Assembly: GCA_029216955.1 (NCBI GenBank)
Contig: JANAVB010015600.1
Coordinates: forward strand, 38,214,039 to 38,278,038
Reading direction: 5' to 3'
From: Iris pallida
Taxonomy: Eukaryota; Streptophyta; Magnoliopsida; Asparagales; Iridaceae
DNA: 64,000 bases
Position numbers and translations under genes: made by a program. Shown piece by piece: positions 11,671 through 24,567 of the stretch. The notes under the pieces are model-generated. The model was given only the letters and a program-made list of their open reading frames with translations, was not told the DNA's origin and ran no database searches. Numbering within the stretch: the first letter of the stretch is position 1; each line of letters opens with the position of its first letter.

Positions 11671-14600
11671 TGTAACAACCACTTTTCAAAAATAAAGGTA
11701 ATTTTGAACTTTTGTAAAATTTATTATTAAATAATAGTATTTAATTCATGATAGTAATTTTTGGTAAATTTTAATTAATTTAATACTATTTAATTTGGTG
11801 CATTGTGATTTTGGTATTTTGCTAGTGTAATCCTAGAATTGTTAAGCCTAGAGACTAACCATGACCATGGGGACCTAACCATGTGATTAGAATGACTAAT
11901 TACAACTCTTTAGACTATAGATATTTTGGTCATTTGTGACCTATTATGATTATTGAATTTGTGTTAATTAATATTGTGCTAATTGATTTGTTAGAGACAA
12001 ACCTAGAATTGCCCTAACCTAGATATTAGTCATGAGCCTAGATATTAGATTAGAAGCTTCCATTACATAACAAGGTTAGTAATATCTAGATATTAGTTTA
12101 AAGTAGGAAATTTGTTAAGGTTAGATATTTAGCTTAGGCCTTTACTAGAAAGGCCTAGAATTAAACTAGCTAGAGGACTTCAAACCTCATGAAACTTAAT
12201 CCTAACCCTAGAAACAACCCTAAGCTGCCATCAAGATCCCCACCCCTATATAAACACATATTGACACCCCCTTACCTCTTTCATTAAACCTACAAACCCT
12301 AATTTAGAGTTCTTCCCCAAATTCACCCTCTTTATCCAAATCAACTCCAAATTGAGTCTAATCAATCGTATTACACTCCCCTAGTGTAGAGGAAGCCTCC
12401 AGAAGCTAGCTAGCAAGGATTGGCAACAATTTGACCATTGGAGCTTGGTGGATATCTAGATCTAGGAGCTTTCATTGAGACTCCAACTCTCAATAGGTAA
12501 TGGCCTCTAAACCTATTTAAGATACATTCATTTAGGGTCCCCCTATCCCTAGGCCAAGTTTGGTCAGAAAATGGATCCATTTTGTATGTGTATCGGAGGA
12601 GTATCGGAGAACTATTCATAGTATTCGATAAAATACCTCTTAGAACTTTTTGTTTTTAGTTTTCAAAACAAATTACATATTTGGAAAGCTTATTATGTAT
12701 AGATTTCATTTCTAATTGACTGAGTTGATTTTTGGTCACTTTTTATGTCCAAATTGGACACGCACCTCATGCACGAGATACTACACGAAGCACGTGTTGT
12801 CCCCTGCTGCTCGGGGCTCACATAGGATACGACACAGCATGGTTTGACCCCAAACTTTGTGGACACATAGGACACATGACTGACACGACACCCGAGAAGT
12901 TTGGTCGAGTTTTATGGAGTAGGTTGTAAGAAATCACACGCGCACTAATTTTTCACTGTCACAGTGATACTATTTTCTCTTCACTGATACGTATCAACTG
13001 ACACGACACGGCGACACTTGGACACTGGACAGGGTGTCGAACACGTACCCCTATATCCCCTTTATCACTGTGCACGAGCTCAACTCATCTCGAACTCTGT
13101 GTCGAGTCCACGAGAACTCGACACGCATGCACAAGGAGTTTCTTGATGTCATTTCTGATACTTTTGGATTTTGGTTTTTGGACACATTGTGTCCTGATTT
13201 CTGGATACGAAAGGACACTTGGACAAGCCTGACATGTCCCTAATCTTTGTACACCAGTTTCACTTTAGTATTTCGAAATTGTTAGGTTAATTGGAATTCA
13301 AATTCATTTTTTATATACTGTTCATCTTTAATTTTCATAGTTCTGAGAATTTGAGATGGGATTGAATTGTTTCAGAGATGGGATTGAATTGTTTCAGAGA
13401 ATTTGAGATGGGTTTCGAATTATTCAAGTCAATACATAACTGTTTTCCCTTTTCTCATAGTTTCAGTTTTGTGAAGATTGATTTTGATTTATATTCAATT
13501 TCCTGAGAAGAGATGTTTAGATTTGAATGCCTATATGTATGTTTTGTAAATGTATATAAAAACTAAGCATGAGGGATTCATGTGTTAACTAAGAACTGTC
13601 CCCTTTCCTATTCTAAGTTATGCATGATATGTCCTATTGAATGAATGATTTGAACCTGAAAGTGATATGAAATGTATGATAAGCATGTATATAATGTAAT
13701 GATTGATATAAATACAAGTATCTAATATGCATTATATGACTGAACTGAATGTAGGTAATAATGAACTCATAACTGATAAACACAGTCTTTCCCATTCTCT
13801 GTTATCCCTCTTTTTATATGTAATGCAAGTATACATGTATGCTACCGACATGTAATGTAGGTATGGTTACATTAAGGAAATGATATGCATGACCCTAAAT
13901 AATTAAAACTAAAATTGATGTGAACATTAACTAATTTGCTTTGAACACAAAACTGAGCATGTAGATAACTGAGAACAATCTCATTCTTCCCTCTCTCTAT
14001 TTTTCATGAAATATGATATGACATGTAAACTGATATGTAGTATATAAATGCATTATAAGTATGATACTTATATCTTAAACTAGTATGCAAACTAGCATGG
14101 TAATGTTGTATGCATTAATGAGGAATGACAATGTATGCAACTGTAGGTAGATGCTAATGAATGCTTGAAACCGAAATGAGAAACCTGAGATCATGTATAC
14201 ATGAATGATATATCTTAGGTAGAAATATGAGAACTTAGATGGATTGGTATATAAAACTGAGATGAATGAATGCATGTACGATACCAATTTGAATGTTGAA
14301 AACTGTTTTTATTTTCCCTCTATTTTTCAATCCTCCTCACTGTTTCAGTTTCATCATTTCCCTTCACTGTTCTTCCATTCCCTTTCCTCTTGTTTTCACA
14401 AATGATTCATGTATATAATTGAATACAATGTATGTTAATGCAATTTCTTTACTGTTTTCCCCTCTTATATATTTGTTGAATGCAATATGAAGCAAGCATG
14501 TTTATGAATGTTATAGGTAAGTGTATGTTAAATGCATAAGAGATATGTATGCATATATGATAGCTTGTAGGTATGATATGTAATGTATATTATATGATAT

Positions 14601-16149
14601 ATATAAATGAAATACATGTATGTATGTATATATATTAAATTATATATATGAAATGTATGTCTTTTACCTATATTGTATATAGGCCTAGAGTGACCCTATA
14701 GGTTGTAGTTTGACTAGACTTGACCTAGTAGACTAAAGTGTGGACCAAGGTTGACCGAGAGGTGACTTTGACCTAAATTAGCTTAGAATCATGTAGATTG
14801 CATTGTAGATTTCATTTTACCTTATTTTGGATACATCATAAACTATATTGCCCTAATTAGGACACTGTGACTCCGGTTCAGACATCTGATATTCATCTGT
14901 CATTCAGGGAAGAAGGCGAGTACATTCTCTGATAGTTCTTTCATCTACTTGTCGATTACTGTAATTCAGTTCTAGTTAGTTCTATTTGATTCTTGTTACA
15001 AACACGTATTGATAATTTTGAATTCATGTATACGACACACACACTTTACTCGTTTAGCCTCTACTATTCGAACTATTCGCACCACCTATTAGCAACTTCA
15101 TGTGCTAGTTGGACTTGTATTTGATTGATGTGTCGGATTATGGATTCACTTATATTATATGGGCGGGGAAATACTTGATTAGACATATGAACATTCCTAC
15201 TATTCAAACCACCTCTTTGTGAACGATATTCGAACGATAGCCATCCCACACATGGCCAGGTATGCGGTGTGCCATATTATCCTTAGCCGTTTATATGTTT
15301 ATCTTAGTATTTTAAAACATACTTAGAGTATTGATTAGAATCATCATTAGAACCATCATAGATCATTATTAGCACCACCTTATTAGAACATTGATTGGAA
15401 TCACATTTGACTCATCTTACATTAGACTCACATTGGGATTACATTCGACTTACATTATATTGTCTGGACTTAAATCATGTTACTCTAGTTCAGCTAGCTT
15501 GTATTACAGTCTTCCTTGCCATGTTTCTTCTCTTGTTTGTTACATTACTTTCCTTGTACTTTAACTGTTGTTTTATATTATCACCTGTATAAAACTGCCA
15601 TGTTCATCAATATAACTGCCTATAACTGCTTTATAGTCTTTGTCATTTACTTTGGATTTCAAGATAAGTTGTGCTCGTTCCAATCCTGGCTAGATACGTT
15701 GAAAATATTACAGATGTTTGCCTTGAGCACACTTGCCCGACTTGCTTGGGACCCGGAGACGAATTAGCTACCTTTAGCTCCGTTCCCCAGGAGTGATCGG
15801 AAGACTAGCTAGTAGACTTGGTTTAGTTTTCATGTTTTAGAACTTGAATTGTAATAAGTTGAGATATTATTTTGTTTTGAGATTATTATTATTTAGTTGT
15901 TGGTTTTGTTGTTGTTATTTAGTCATAGTTATAAACTTTTGTGTTATCTTATCGTGCTTAAACTGTGATTGAGATTTTATTATATCTATACTTGTCCTCC
16001 ATTCGGAGTTGAGATTTGACAAGTACATTATGTAATTGCATGAGTTGTTGATTAGATAGTGACCTAAAATAGCGTTCTACCACCGATACTGCGGCATAGG
16101 CTGGACGTACCTACTTCTCGTGCCCCTATATTGGGTGCGGGTCATGACA
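11671..16149 (+). repeat. 5' LTR of element A (4,479 bp)
   Basis: It begins TGTAACAACCAC and ends GGGTGCGGGTCATGACA. It holds a GACAC/GTGTC-rich block (about 12745-13240), a local duplication near 13360-13410, a TTGAC-rich stretch (about 14700-14775), the 15-bp core motif GAGTACATTCTCTGA (14918-14932) and the stem CTCC-ATTC-GGAG (15997-16008). ORFs inside are short and not shared with the other LTR. Confidence 0.9.
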
Positions 16150-17169
16150 CATTTTTAGTGGTGGCCCATACAGGCCGAGAGTCGCATTAGTATGATATCT
16201 TGGTAGTACGGCGATTAAGTTATACTGCTGCGAGCCTGCGATAGGAATTAAGAAATAGGCTTTAGCAGAGAGGTTACTCAATCACAGTTAGGACTACTTG
16301 AGAAGATTCCTGGGATGACCATTGAGAATCTCATTATAACTATCTCGAAATTCGATTTCGACAGTTTCGGTCTACCTTCCTTGTTCGTTGTTGAAATTGA
16401 TTCTTGGTGTTCATCGTTGACTTAATTTTCAACCAAGATAAATCTTATGGCTAGGTTGCCTCAGATATGAGATCTAGAGTCTTCTACAGCCATATTAGCT
16501 GGTATGGCGATGAGATATAGTCTGATTTTGGATGTATTTCTCGGGTGTGGGAATTTAAGGTTTTTGCAACCAAGCTAGCGGCAATACAAAAATTTTAAAT
16601 ACCATAATTCTAGAGGTATGTACCTTAGTTACAGACTCTAGAGATTATTGTTGTTGTACTTACTAGCGTAACGAAGATTCTGGTAACATGGTTCTGGATA
16701 GAAGGGTATGATTATCAGATTTCAGAATAGATACCATATAGATGGTACCCTAGTATGATGGAATGGAATATCAGTATAGATGTTGCTTAGGTTATGGATT
16801 AGATAGAAGGAACTAAGCCACCAGTAGCGTAGAACCATGCCCCGCACCACCAGAGGGATATACCCCAGAGGGGCAGGGCTTTTGTACTGATGGTCGTAGA
16901 GACCGGCACTGCGGGTGACGAGTTAGCAGGTCTGTCCTTCCCGTCCTTCTTTTCCATCTTATTGTGTGATTCCATTAGTACCTGCAAGATGTTTGTGCTG
17001 TGATAGATAGTATAGTGATCATGTTCGAGACTATGAAATCACGACCGGTAGGACCATGTTTTGTATGCTTTAGATAGAATTTCATTGACCTTAATTGTTG
17101 TGGGTTTGACCTAGAAGGAGTACGACCATCTTAATTTCGAGGACAAAATTCTTCTAAGGAGGGTAGACT
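16150..17169 (+). other. Interior of element A; non-coding
   Basis: It contains the primer site near its left end and the polypurine region at its right end (17131-17169: TTTCGAGGACAAAATTC, then AAGGAGGGTAGACT). Between them no ORF carries retroelement motifs; the longest frame is a 62-codon minus-strand frame at 16799-16987. The first 150 bases resemble the interior of element E (44793 onward), so A and E are the same non-autonomous type. Confidence 0.8.
16159..16174 (+). other. Primer binding site of element A (tRNA-Ile type)
   Basis: TGGTGGCCCATACAGG sits 9 bases after the LTR end. With one mismatch it is complementary to CCTGCATGGGCCA-CCA, the 3' end of plant tRNA-Ile(AAU) as I recall it (acceptor stem GGCCCAT). 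The same site is exact in elements E and B. Confidence 0.65.
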
Positions 17170-20100
17170 TGTAACAACTACTTTTCTAAAATGAGGGTAA
17201 TTTTGAACTTTTGTAAAATTTATTATTAAATAATAGGATTTAGTTCATGATAGTAATTTTTGGTAAAACTATTTAATTTGGTGCATTGTGATTTTGGTGT
17301 TTTGCTAGTGTAATCCTAGAATTGTTAAGCCTAGAGACTAACAATGACCATGGGGACCTAACGAAGTGATTAGAATGACTAATTATAACTTTTTAGGCTA
17401 AGGATATTTTGGTCATTTGTGACTTATTATGATTATTGAATTTGTGATAATTAATATTGTGCAAATTGATTTGTTAAAGACTAACCTAGAATTACCCTAA
17501 CCTAGATATTAGTCATGAGCCTAGATATTAGATTAGAAGCTTCCATTACATGACAAGGTTAGTAATATCTAGATATTAGTTTAAAGTTGGATATCTGTTA
17601 AGGTTAGATATTTAGCTTAGGCCTTTACTAGAAAGGCCTAGAATTAAACTAGCTAGAGGCCTTCAAACCTCATAAAACTTAATCCTAACCCTAGAAACAA
17701 CCTTGGGCTGCCATCAAGGGATCCCCACCCCTATATAAATACATATTGACATCCCCTTGCCTCTTTTATTAAACCTACAAACCCTAATTTAGAGTTTTTC
17801 CCCAAATTCACCCCATTTATCCAAATCAACTCCAAATTGAGTCTAATCAATTGCAATACACTCCCCTAGTGTGGAGGAAGCCTCTAGAAGCTAGCTAGCA
17901 AGGATTGGGAGCAATTTAACCATTAGAGCTTGGTGGATATTTAGATCTATGAGCTTTCATTGAGACTCCAGCTCTCAATAGGTAAAGGCCTCTAAACCTA
18001 TTTAAATTCTGTTTTCTCTCCATAGATGCATTCATTTAGGGTCCCCCTATCCCTAGGTCAAGTTTGGTCAGAAATCGGATCTATTTGGTATGTGTATCGG
18101 AGGAGTATCAGAGAACTATACATAGTGTTCGATGAAATGTCTCTTAGAACTTTTTGTTCTTCGTTTTCAAAACAAACAACATATTTGGAAAGCTTATTAT
18201 GTATAGATTTTATTTCAATTGACTGAGTTAATTTTTTTCAATTTTTTGTGTCTAAATTGTACATGCACCTCATGCACGAGGCTCGTGATGTCCCCTGCTG
18301 CTCGGGGCTCACGTAGGACACGACACAGCATGGTTTGACCCCAAACTTGGTGGACACATAGGACACTTGACTGACACGACACCCAAGAAGTTTGGTCGGG
18401 TTTTACGGAGTAGGTTGTGACAAATCACACGTACACTAATTTTTTACTGTCACGGTGACACTGTTTTCTCTTCACTGATACGCATCAACTGAAATGACAC
18501 GGCGACACTTGGACACTGGACAGGGTGTCGAACACGTACCCTTATGTCCTCTCTATCACTGTGCATGAGCTCGACTCATCTCGAGCTCTTTGTCGAGTCC
18601 ACGAGAACTCGACACACATGTACGAGGAGTTTCTTGTTGTCATTTCTGATACTTTTGGATTTTAGTTTTTGGACACATTGTGTCTGAATTTCTGGACACG
18701 AATGGACACTTGGACATGCCTGACATGTCCCTAATCTTTGTACACCAGTTTTACTTTAGTATTTCAAAATTGTTGGGTTAATTGGAATTTGAATTCATTT
18801 TCTTATATACTGTTTATCTATAATTTTTACAGTTCTGAGAATTTTAGATGGGATTGAATTGTTTCAGAGAATTTGAAAGCTGGATTTTGGTTTGTTTTTA
18901 CTTGATATTTGAATTATACACTACATCTAAGTTTACATGTTAACTGAGTGTTCGATTTCGAATTTGTTTTAGAAAATTTGGGTTTCGAATTATTCAAGTC
19001 TGATACATAACTGTTTTCCCTTTTCTCATAGTTTGAGTTTTGTAAAGATTGATTTTGATTTATATTCAATTTCCTGAGAAGAGTTGTTTGGATTTGAAAG
19101 CCTATATGTATGTTTTGTAAATGTATATAAAAACTGAGCATGAGGGATTCATGTGTTAACTAAGAACTGTCACCTTTCCTATTCTAAGTTATGCATGATA
19201 TGTCCTATAGAATGAATGATTTGAACCTGAAAGTGATATGAAATGTATGATAAGCATGTATATAATGTGATGATAGATATAAATACAAGTATCTAATATG
19301 CATTATATGACTGAACTGAATGTAGGTAATAATGAACTCATAACTGAGAAACACAGTCTTTTCCATTCTCTGTTATCCCTCTTTTTATATGTAATGCAAG
19401 TATACATGTATGCTACCGACATGTAATGTAGGTATGGTTACATTAAGGATATGATATGCATGACCCTAAATAATTAAAACTAAAATTGATGTGAACATTA
19501 ACTAATTTGTTTTGAACACAAAACTGAGCATGTAGATAACTAAGAACACTCTCATTCTTCCCTCTCTCTATTTTTCATAAAATATGATATGATATGTAAA
19601 CTGATATGTAGATTTTATTTACCTTATTTTGGATACATCATAACCTATATTGCTCTAATTAGGACACTGTGACTCCGGTTCAGACATCTGATATTCATCC
19701 GTCATTCAAGGTAGCAGGTGAGTACATTCTCTGATAGTTCTTTCATCTACTTTTTGATTATTGTATTTCAATTCTAGTTAGTTCTATGTGATTCTTGTTA
19801 CAAACACGTATTGATAATTCTGAATTCATGTATGCGATACACATACTTTACTCATTTAACCTCTAATATTTGAACTATTCGTACCACCTATTAGCATCTT
19901 TATGTACTGGTTGGACTTGTATTCGATTGATGTTCGGATTATAGATTCATTTGTATTAGATGGGCGGAGAAATACTTGATTAGACGTGTGAACATTTCTA
20001 CTATTCGAACCACCTCTTTGTGAACGATATTCGAACGATAGCCATCCCACATTTGGCCAGGTGTGTGGTATGTCATATTACCCTTAGCCGTTTACATGTC

Positions 20101-20974
20101 TATCTCAGTATTTTAAAAGACACTTGGAGTATTGATTAGAATCATCATTAGAACCATCATGGATCATTATTAGCACCACATTATTCGAACTACCTTATTA
20201 GAACATTGATTGGAATCACATTCAACTCATCTTTTATTAGAATCATATTAGGATTACCCTCGACTTATATTATACTGTTTGGACTTATATCATGTTACTC
20301 TAGTTCAGCTTGCTTGTATTACAGTCTTCCTTGCCATGTTTCATCTCTTGTTTGTTACATTACTTCCCTTGTACTTTAACTGTTGTTCTATATCATCACC
20401 TGTATGAAACTGCCATGTTCATCAATATAACTATCTATAACTACTTTATAGTCTTTGCCATTTACTTGGGATTTCTAGATGAGTTGTGCTCGTTCCAATC
20501 ATGACTGGATACGTTGAAAATATTACAGATGTTTTCCTTAAGGAAACTTGCCCTACTTGCTCGGGATCCGGAGACGGATTAGCTACCTTCGGCCCCGATC
20601 CTCAGGAGTGATTGGTAGACTAGCTAGTAGACTTGGTTTAGTTTCTATGTTTTAGAACTTGAATTATAATAAGTTGAAATATTGTTTTGTTTTGAGATTG
20701 TTTGAGATTGTTATTATTTAGTTGTTGGTTTTGTTGTTGTTATTTAGTTATAGTTATAAACTTCTGTGTTATCTTATCGTGCTTAGATTGTGATTGATAT
20801 TTCATTATATCTATACTTGTCCTCCGTTCGGAGTTGAGATTTGACAAGTACATTATATAATTGCGTGAGTTGTTGATTAGATAGTGACCTAGAAAAGCTT
20901 TCTACCATCGACACTACGGCCTAGGCTGGACGTACCCACTTTTCGTGCCCATACACTGGGTGCGGGTCATGATA
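17170..20974 (+). repeat. 3' LTR of element A (3,805 bp, internally deleted)
   Basis: It begins TGTAACAACTAC and ends GGTCATGATA, a decayed form of TGACA. Relative to the 5' LTR it lacks about 770 bases (the equivalent of about 14045-14810), with the join at a shared TGTAG word near 19605. The core motif is at 19720-19734 and the stem CTCC-GTTC-GGAG at 20822-20833. Confidence 0.9.
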
Positions 20975-21383
20975 ATCTGCTATCATTGTACGGTGTGGGC
21001 TTCTGCTGAGTTGACACGTGACGGACAAAGAGATTCCTCTCTATCGAGATCTCGGGTGGTTATCAAAATAACCGAAGGAAGAGACACATGGCGCGTATCT
21101 ATTGTTGGGAATCCTCTGTTTAGATGAAGCATATTAGATCTTGGATTTCATCTTAGAGTAGGATTATGTTTGATCTTCAGGAGGTGATCGATTTAAACAA
21201 ACTGACTTGATATAACCTTTATCAAAAGAGCAAACTTTGTCCTTATCTGAGTTTTAAACCAATTGATATGATATTTGCACTTATTAATATGATCAACCTC
21301 TGTCCTATCTTTGAGAGTGGTGGTTTAAACAAACCAATTGGGTGGGACCATGCAACTTGTGCCTCTAGCGAGGTCTTAGTGCT

Positions 21384-21585
21384 GCTGCACTTCTGGTGTG
21401 ATGAGTAGACTGTTCTCCTGGAGACAACGGAGCATCTGCGCTTTCAGGCGACGAATGGACTATGTTTCGAAGACGACTGAATCTTTTTGCGTTTGAGTGA
21501 CGAGTAGGCTGCGTTTCGAGTAGTAAAGTCTCTGTGCTTTTGGAGCGGCAGGCAGACTTGTTTTGGATGCACTGGTGTTTCCAAA
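21384..21585. repeat. Degenerate tandem repeat, about 50-bp unit, four copies
   Basis: Units start near 21384, 21433, 21485 and 21535. Each has a word like GCGCTTTCAGGCGACGAAT followed by GGACTATGTTTCGA. The copies are well diverged. Confidence 0.6.
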
Positions 21586-21952
21586 GTCTTTGATGAAGGG
21601 GGTTGAGCTTCTGGGTCGAAGCAGACGTCTGCGCCATTGAAGCCGAGATGATGTGAAGTAATCACCAGTACTGTGCCTTCTACTGGCGCAGGATTGTAGC
21701 TGTGCTTCTAGTTTGAAGAAGTTGTCTTATGAAGTCTTTTTTAAGAGCAATTAATGACAGCTCTTTAAGGAACGACTCTCTCTTGATTACTACCGTTACT
21801 TAGGAAATTTCAAGGGGTCTTTTAATGGTCTAAGACTTAGTCGAACGAACCCATTTAATGAGGTTTATCGTGCTGAGTCTTAGGTTCATCCCATTAAAGT
21901 AAAAAAAATTGATCGACGGCCCCATAGCCTATGTCTTGGACCACTCCCGCCC

Positions 21953-21960
21953 TATATAAA
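21953..21960 (+). promoter_or_regulatory. TATA box
   Basis: TATATAAA followed by GGGGGATTTT and a pyrimidine-rich leader with ATG at 22007. It is in good position to start a short transcript ending near the AATAAA at 22622. Confidence 0.45.
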
Positions 21961-22006
21961 GGGGGATTTTCTTTCGAAGAGTCACGTCTTTCTCTTTTTG
22001 TCCTTC

Positions 22007-22207
22007 ATGACCATGCTGGATCCGGACTTAGCTTCGAGCAGCCGTTGGCCTTCCTTAAGTCAGATTTTGGTTGAGGATCCCTTCGTTCAAAGGAGCTATG
22101 CCTTCGTAGAAGAACGGCTGATGAGCTTCGGGATGTGCTGGAACGCTTCTCATGGGGAGTTCAAGCTTGAGCGACATCTTGGAGGTCTTGGAGGTCCTGA
22201 CGATTGA
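22007..22207 (+). CDS. Short unrecognised ORF downstream of a TATA box
   Basis: An ATG at 22007 opens 66 codons (MTMLDPDLASS...) ending TGA. Another frame (22204-22419) overlaps its end and may be its continuation after a frameshift. No domain is recognised. Its placement between a TATA box 50 bases upstream and AATAAA 415 bases downstream suggests a small transcription unit, possibly part of an old mobile element rather than a host gene. Confidence 0.3.
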   Translation: MTMLDPDLASSSRWPSLSQILVEDPFVQRSYAFVEERLMSFGMCWNASHGEFKLERHLGGLGGPDD

Positions 22208-22621
22208 GTTTGGTATGGTTGCCAACAAGCGTCGTGGGTTGTGCTCTGCCCTGCTCATTGGCGGCTGCACGCTTCCGTTATGCTAGAAAAGCCCCAGAAG
22301 CTCATGCGCTTTTAAAAATGGCCTCTTGTCGTACTGTGGACTGTATTCTTGCTCGGGCAATAGCTACTTCAGGAAGAGCTGTACGTCTGAGAGGGGGGTG
22401 CTGTGGTGACAGGCTCTAATGGCGACTGTATTCACATCTTCTATACACGGTCCCTCCTCTCATGAGGATTACACTGTGAAGATGAACCCTAGCGTAGATC
22501 CATGGGAGTTTTTAGTTCAACATATGTAATCACAAATACTTTGTAACAAATCCTTGTAATTAGGAAGTCTTCTTTTATGTAATCGTGACGAATCTGTAAT
22601 AGACTCTTGTAGCCATGATTT

Positions 22622-22627
22622 AATAAA
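22622..22627 (+). terminator. Polyadenylation-type signal AATAAA
   Basis: AATAAA in an A/T-rich stretch after TTGTAAT/TATGTAAT words typical of plant 3' ends. It closes the possible unit starting at 21953. Confidence 0.35.
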
Positions 22628-23438
22628 AAGAACTTTTCTTAAACTTTTTATCTATTTTTTGTGAGTATATCTTTTCTGTTGGCGTGTTTGACCGCCTGCG
22701 CTTTTGTGAAACTGGGTTGGTAGAGAGATCATCAACTTGCGCCGTTCGTCATCTTCACCTTTGTGAAGATGGGTAGATAGCGAGAGTACCCACCTGTGCC
22801 TTGTCACTTTAACTGTCGATTTTCAAAATTGAGGGTAAATTTGTTATTTTTCATATTCTAAAATTTTTTTGAATATTTATTTATTAATATTATATTTTGG
22901 GGATTAGTTTTTGAGTTTCGTCTAGTTTTAACTTCTGTTAGTGACCCGGGAAGTTTACACTCTAGTCGGGATCCAAAGATTAGTTAGGCATGGCCCACCA
23001 ACTTATCTCATTAGGCTAGTGCATCTAGACTAAACCTACATAACAAATTTAGTTATTTAGAGATTATAAACTTGACCCTTTTGACCCTAAACATTTGCAT
23101 GACTTAGATTAACCAAAGGGGACCTATTAGGGGCATATTAGACATTTCCAATTGGCCCAAACCTAACCCTTATGGCAGCCAAGAGAGGGTTCTATCTCCT
23201 TTTCATTTGCAAAGTAGCCTACATTTCCATTTTAGTGTTCTTTCCAATCTTGAGAGCAAATCCCATTGATTCATCTATCAAATCTTCTCTTTTCTCCACC
23301 AAATTCTCTCATTCCTGTAAGAAGAGGGAGCTATAAGGATTATGGAGCCAAGAGCAAGGAGGGATGTCCATTTGCTAGAAGAGTCCGTGTCGGATTCGTG
23401 TCCTTTGGGTTGTTCATTGGGAATCAACTCCAAATAGG

Positions 23439-23439
<1 letters not shown>

Positions 23440-23471
<32 letters not shown>
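23440..23471. repeat. (TC)n microsatellite
   Basis: About 32 bases of TC dinucleotides in solo LTR D. Confidence 0.95.
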
Positions 23472-23472
<1 letters not shown>

Positions 23473-24421
23473 AACCTTCTCTATTTCATCTTTTCCTTGC
23501 ATGTTTGTTAGTTTTAAACCCATAGGAACCACTCCCATGTATGAACTACTATTAGGAATTTTTTAAAGGCTCTTTTGAGTCCTCTTTAGGAGTTTGGGAT
23601 AGGTTTGTTGTCCCCCATGGAGAGATTCAAAAGGGGGCACACCATGTGTTTGTGTTTTTGCCCCATAGGCTTATTTGTCTTCTAATTTTAGATTTTCATG
23701 TGTTAGAGAGTAGATTAACCATGGTTAGGATATTTAGGTTTGTTCTCATTTGGATACCATTGTTTGAATCTATGTATTATGGCCTACAAGCCCAATTTTT
23801 ATGTAAAAATATCAAATATTGTTATATTTATGGATGTGGACTGATTTGGGTGTTTTTGTATATATATATTGATAAGTATCTTATGTGTATGTGATAGAGT
23901 ATGGGTGTGTTAGTGTTAAGTTAGTGAGTTAGATAATCTAGTTAGTATCCTAGATAATATAGTTAGTACGTGTTTTTTTTGTCCAAAATAATCCAAATTC
24001 GTCATAATTTTCATCCACGTTTTTAGTAGCCAGAGCAACTTAGAAATGCCATAACTCCTAGCTCAAGACTCGATTAATCTTCCATTTTTTTAAAAGAAAC
24101 GTATCGAAGTTAGCTTTCCAAATAAATAAATTAATAGGCCAAAATCATTGTAAAACTTTCTGTAAAACTGTTTGAGTGTCAGCTGTCCGAAAGACAAACG
24201 TATTTCGGTATTTTCGCGATTCCGGGAGCTTTTGGACACGAAAATGCGATCCGTTTGAAGTTTCGGAAAGCTAATACGAAGGGCTACAACATAATTTAAT
24301 CCTAGAATTTAGTAAATGGGTATAATAGGTGCAGTATTGGTTTTAAGTATAAAACTGACTATACGACATGAATATTTTGTGTATCCTATGAGCCTATGTA
24401 GTATGGATAACAAGTGAACGT

Positions 24422-24516
24422 AATATATATATATATTTTTATATATATATAATATATATATATATATATAAATATATATATATATAATATATTATATATA
24501 TATATAATATATATAA

Positions 24517-24562
<46 letters not shown>
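24422..24562. repeat. (TA)n tract, interrupted
   Basis: An AT dinucleotide tract with a few interruptions in solo LTR D, followed by about 1 kb of GT/TAG-rich low-complexity sequence with many TTAGTTAG and GGTATC words. Confidence 0.95.

Positions 24563-24567
<5 letters not shown>

Larger units (their letters stand above)
11671..20974 (+). mobile_element. Element A: complete non-autonomous giant-LTR element (LARD-like)
   Basis: Two direct LTRs (11671-16149 and 17170-20974) flank a 1,020-base interior. The perfect duplication ATCTG lies at 11666-11670 and 20975-20979. The element has a primer binding site and a polypurine region but no gag or pol. This is the LARD plan (long LTRs, non-coding interior), which depends on enzymes supplied by an autonomous relative. 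The LTRs are related to those of the Tekay-type element T in this window. The LTR copies differ by scattered substitutions and one large deletion, so the insertion is not recent. Confidence 0.9.
20980..22802. other. Right half of the old block split by element A; unrecognised
   Basis: No known protein is recognised. It holds a degenerate tandem repeat of about 50 bases (21384-21585), a plus-strand TATA box (21953-21960), a short ORF (22007-22207), a polyadenylation-type AATAAA (22622-22627), and two diverged copies of a unit of about 60 bases at 22686-22800. Joined in thought to 9575-11665, its promoter faces away from the minus-strand remnant, about 1 kb apart. Confidence 0.5.

Noticed and set aside
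21103..22690. Possible LTR starting TGTTGGG at 21103
   Set aside because: No polypurine stretch precedes it, no convincing primer site follows, and no second copy or target duplication is seen.
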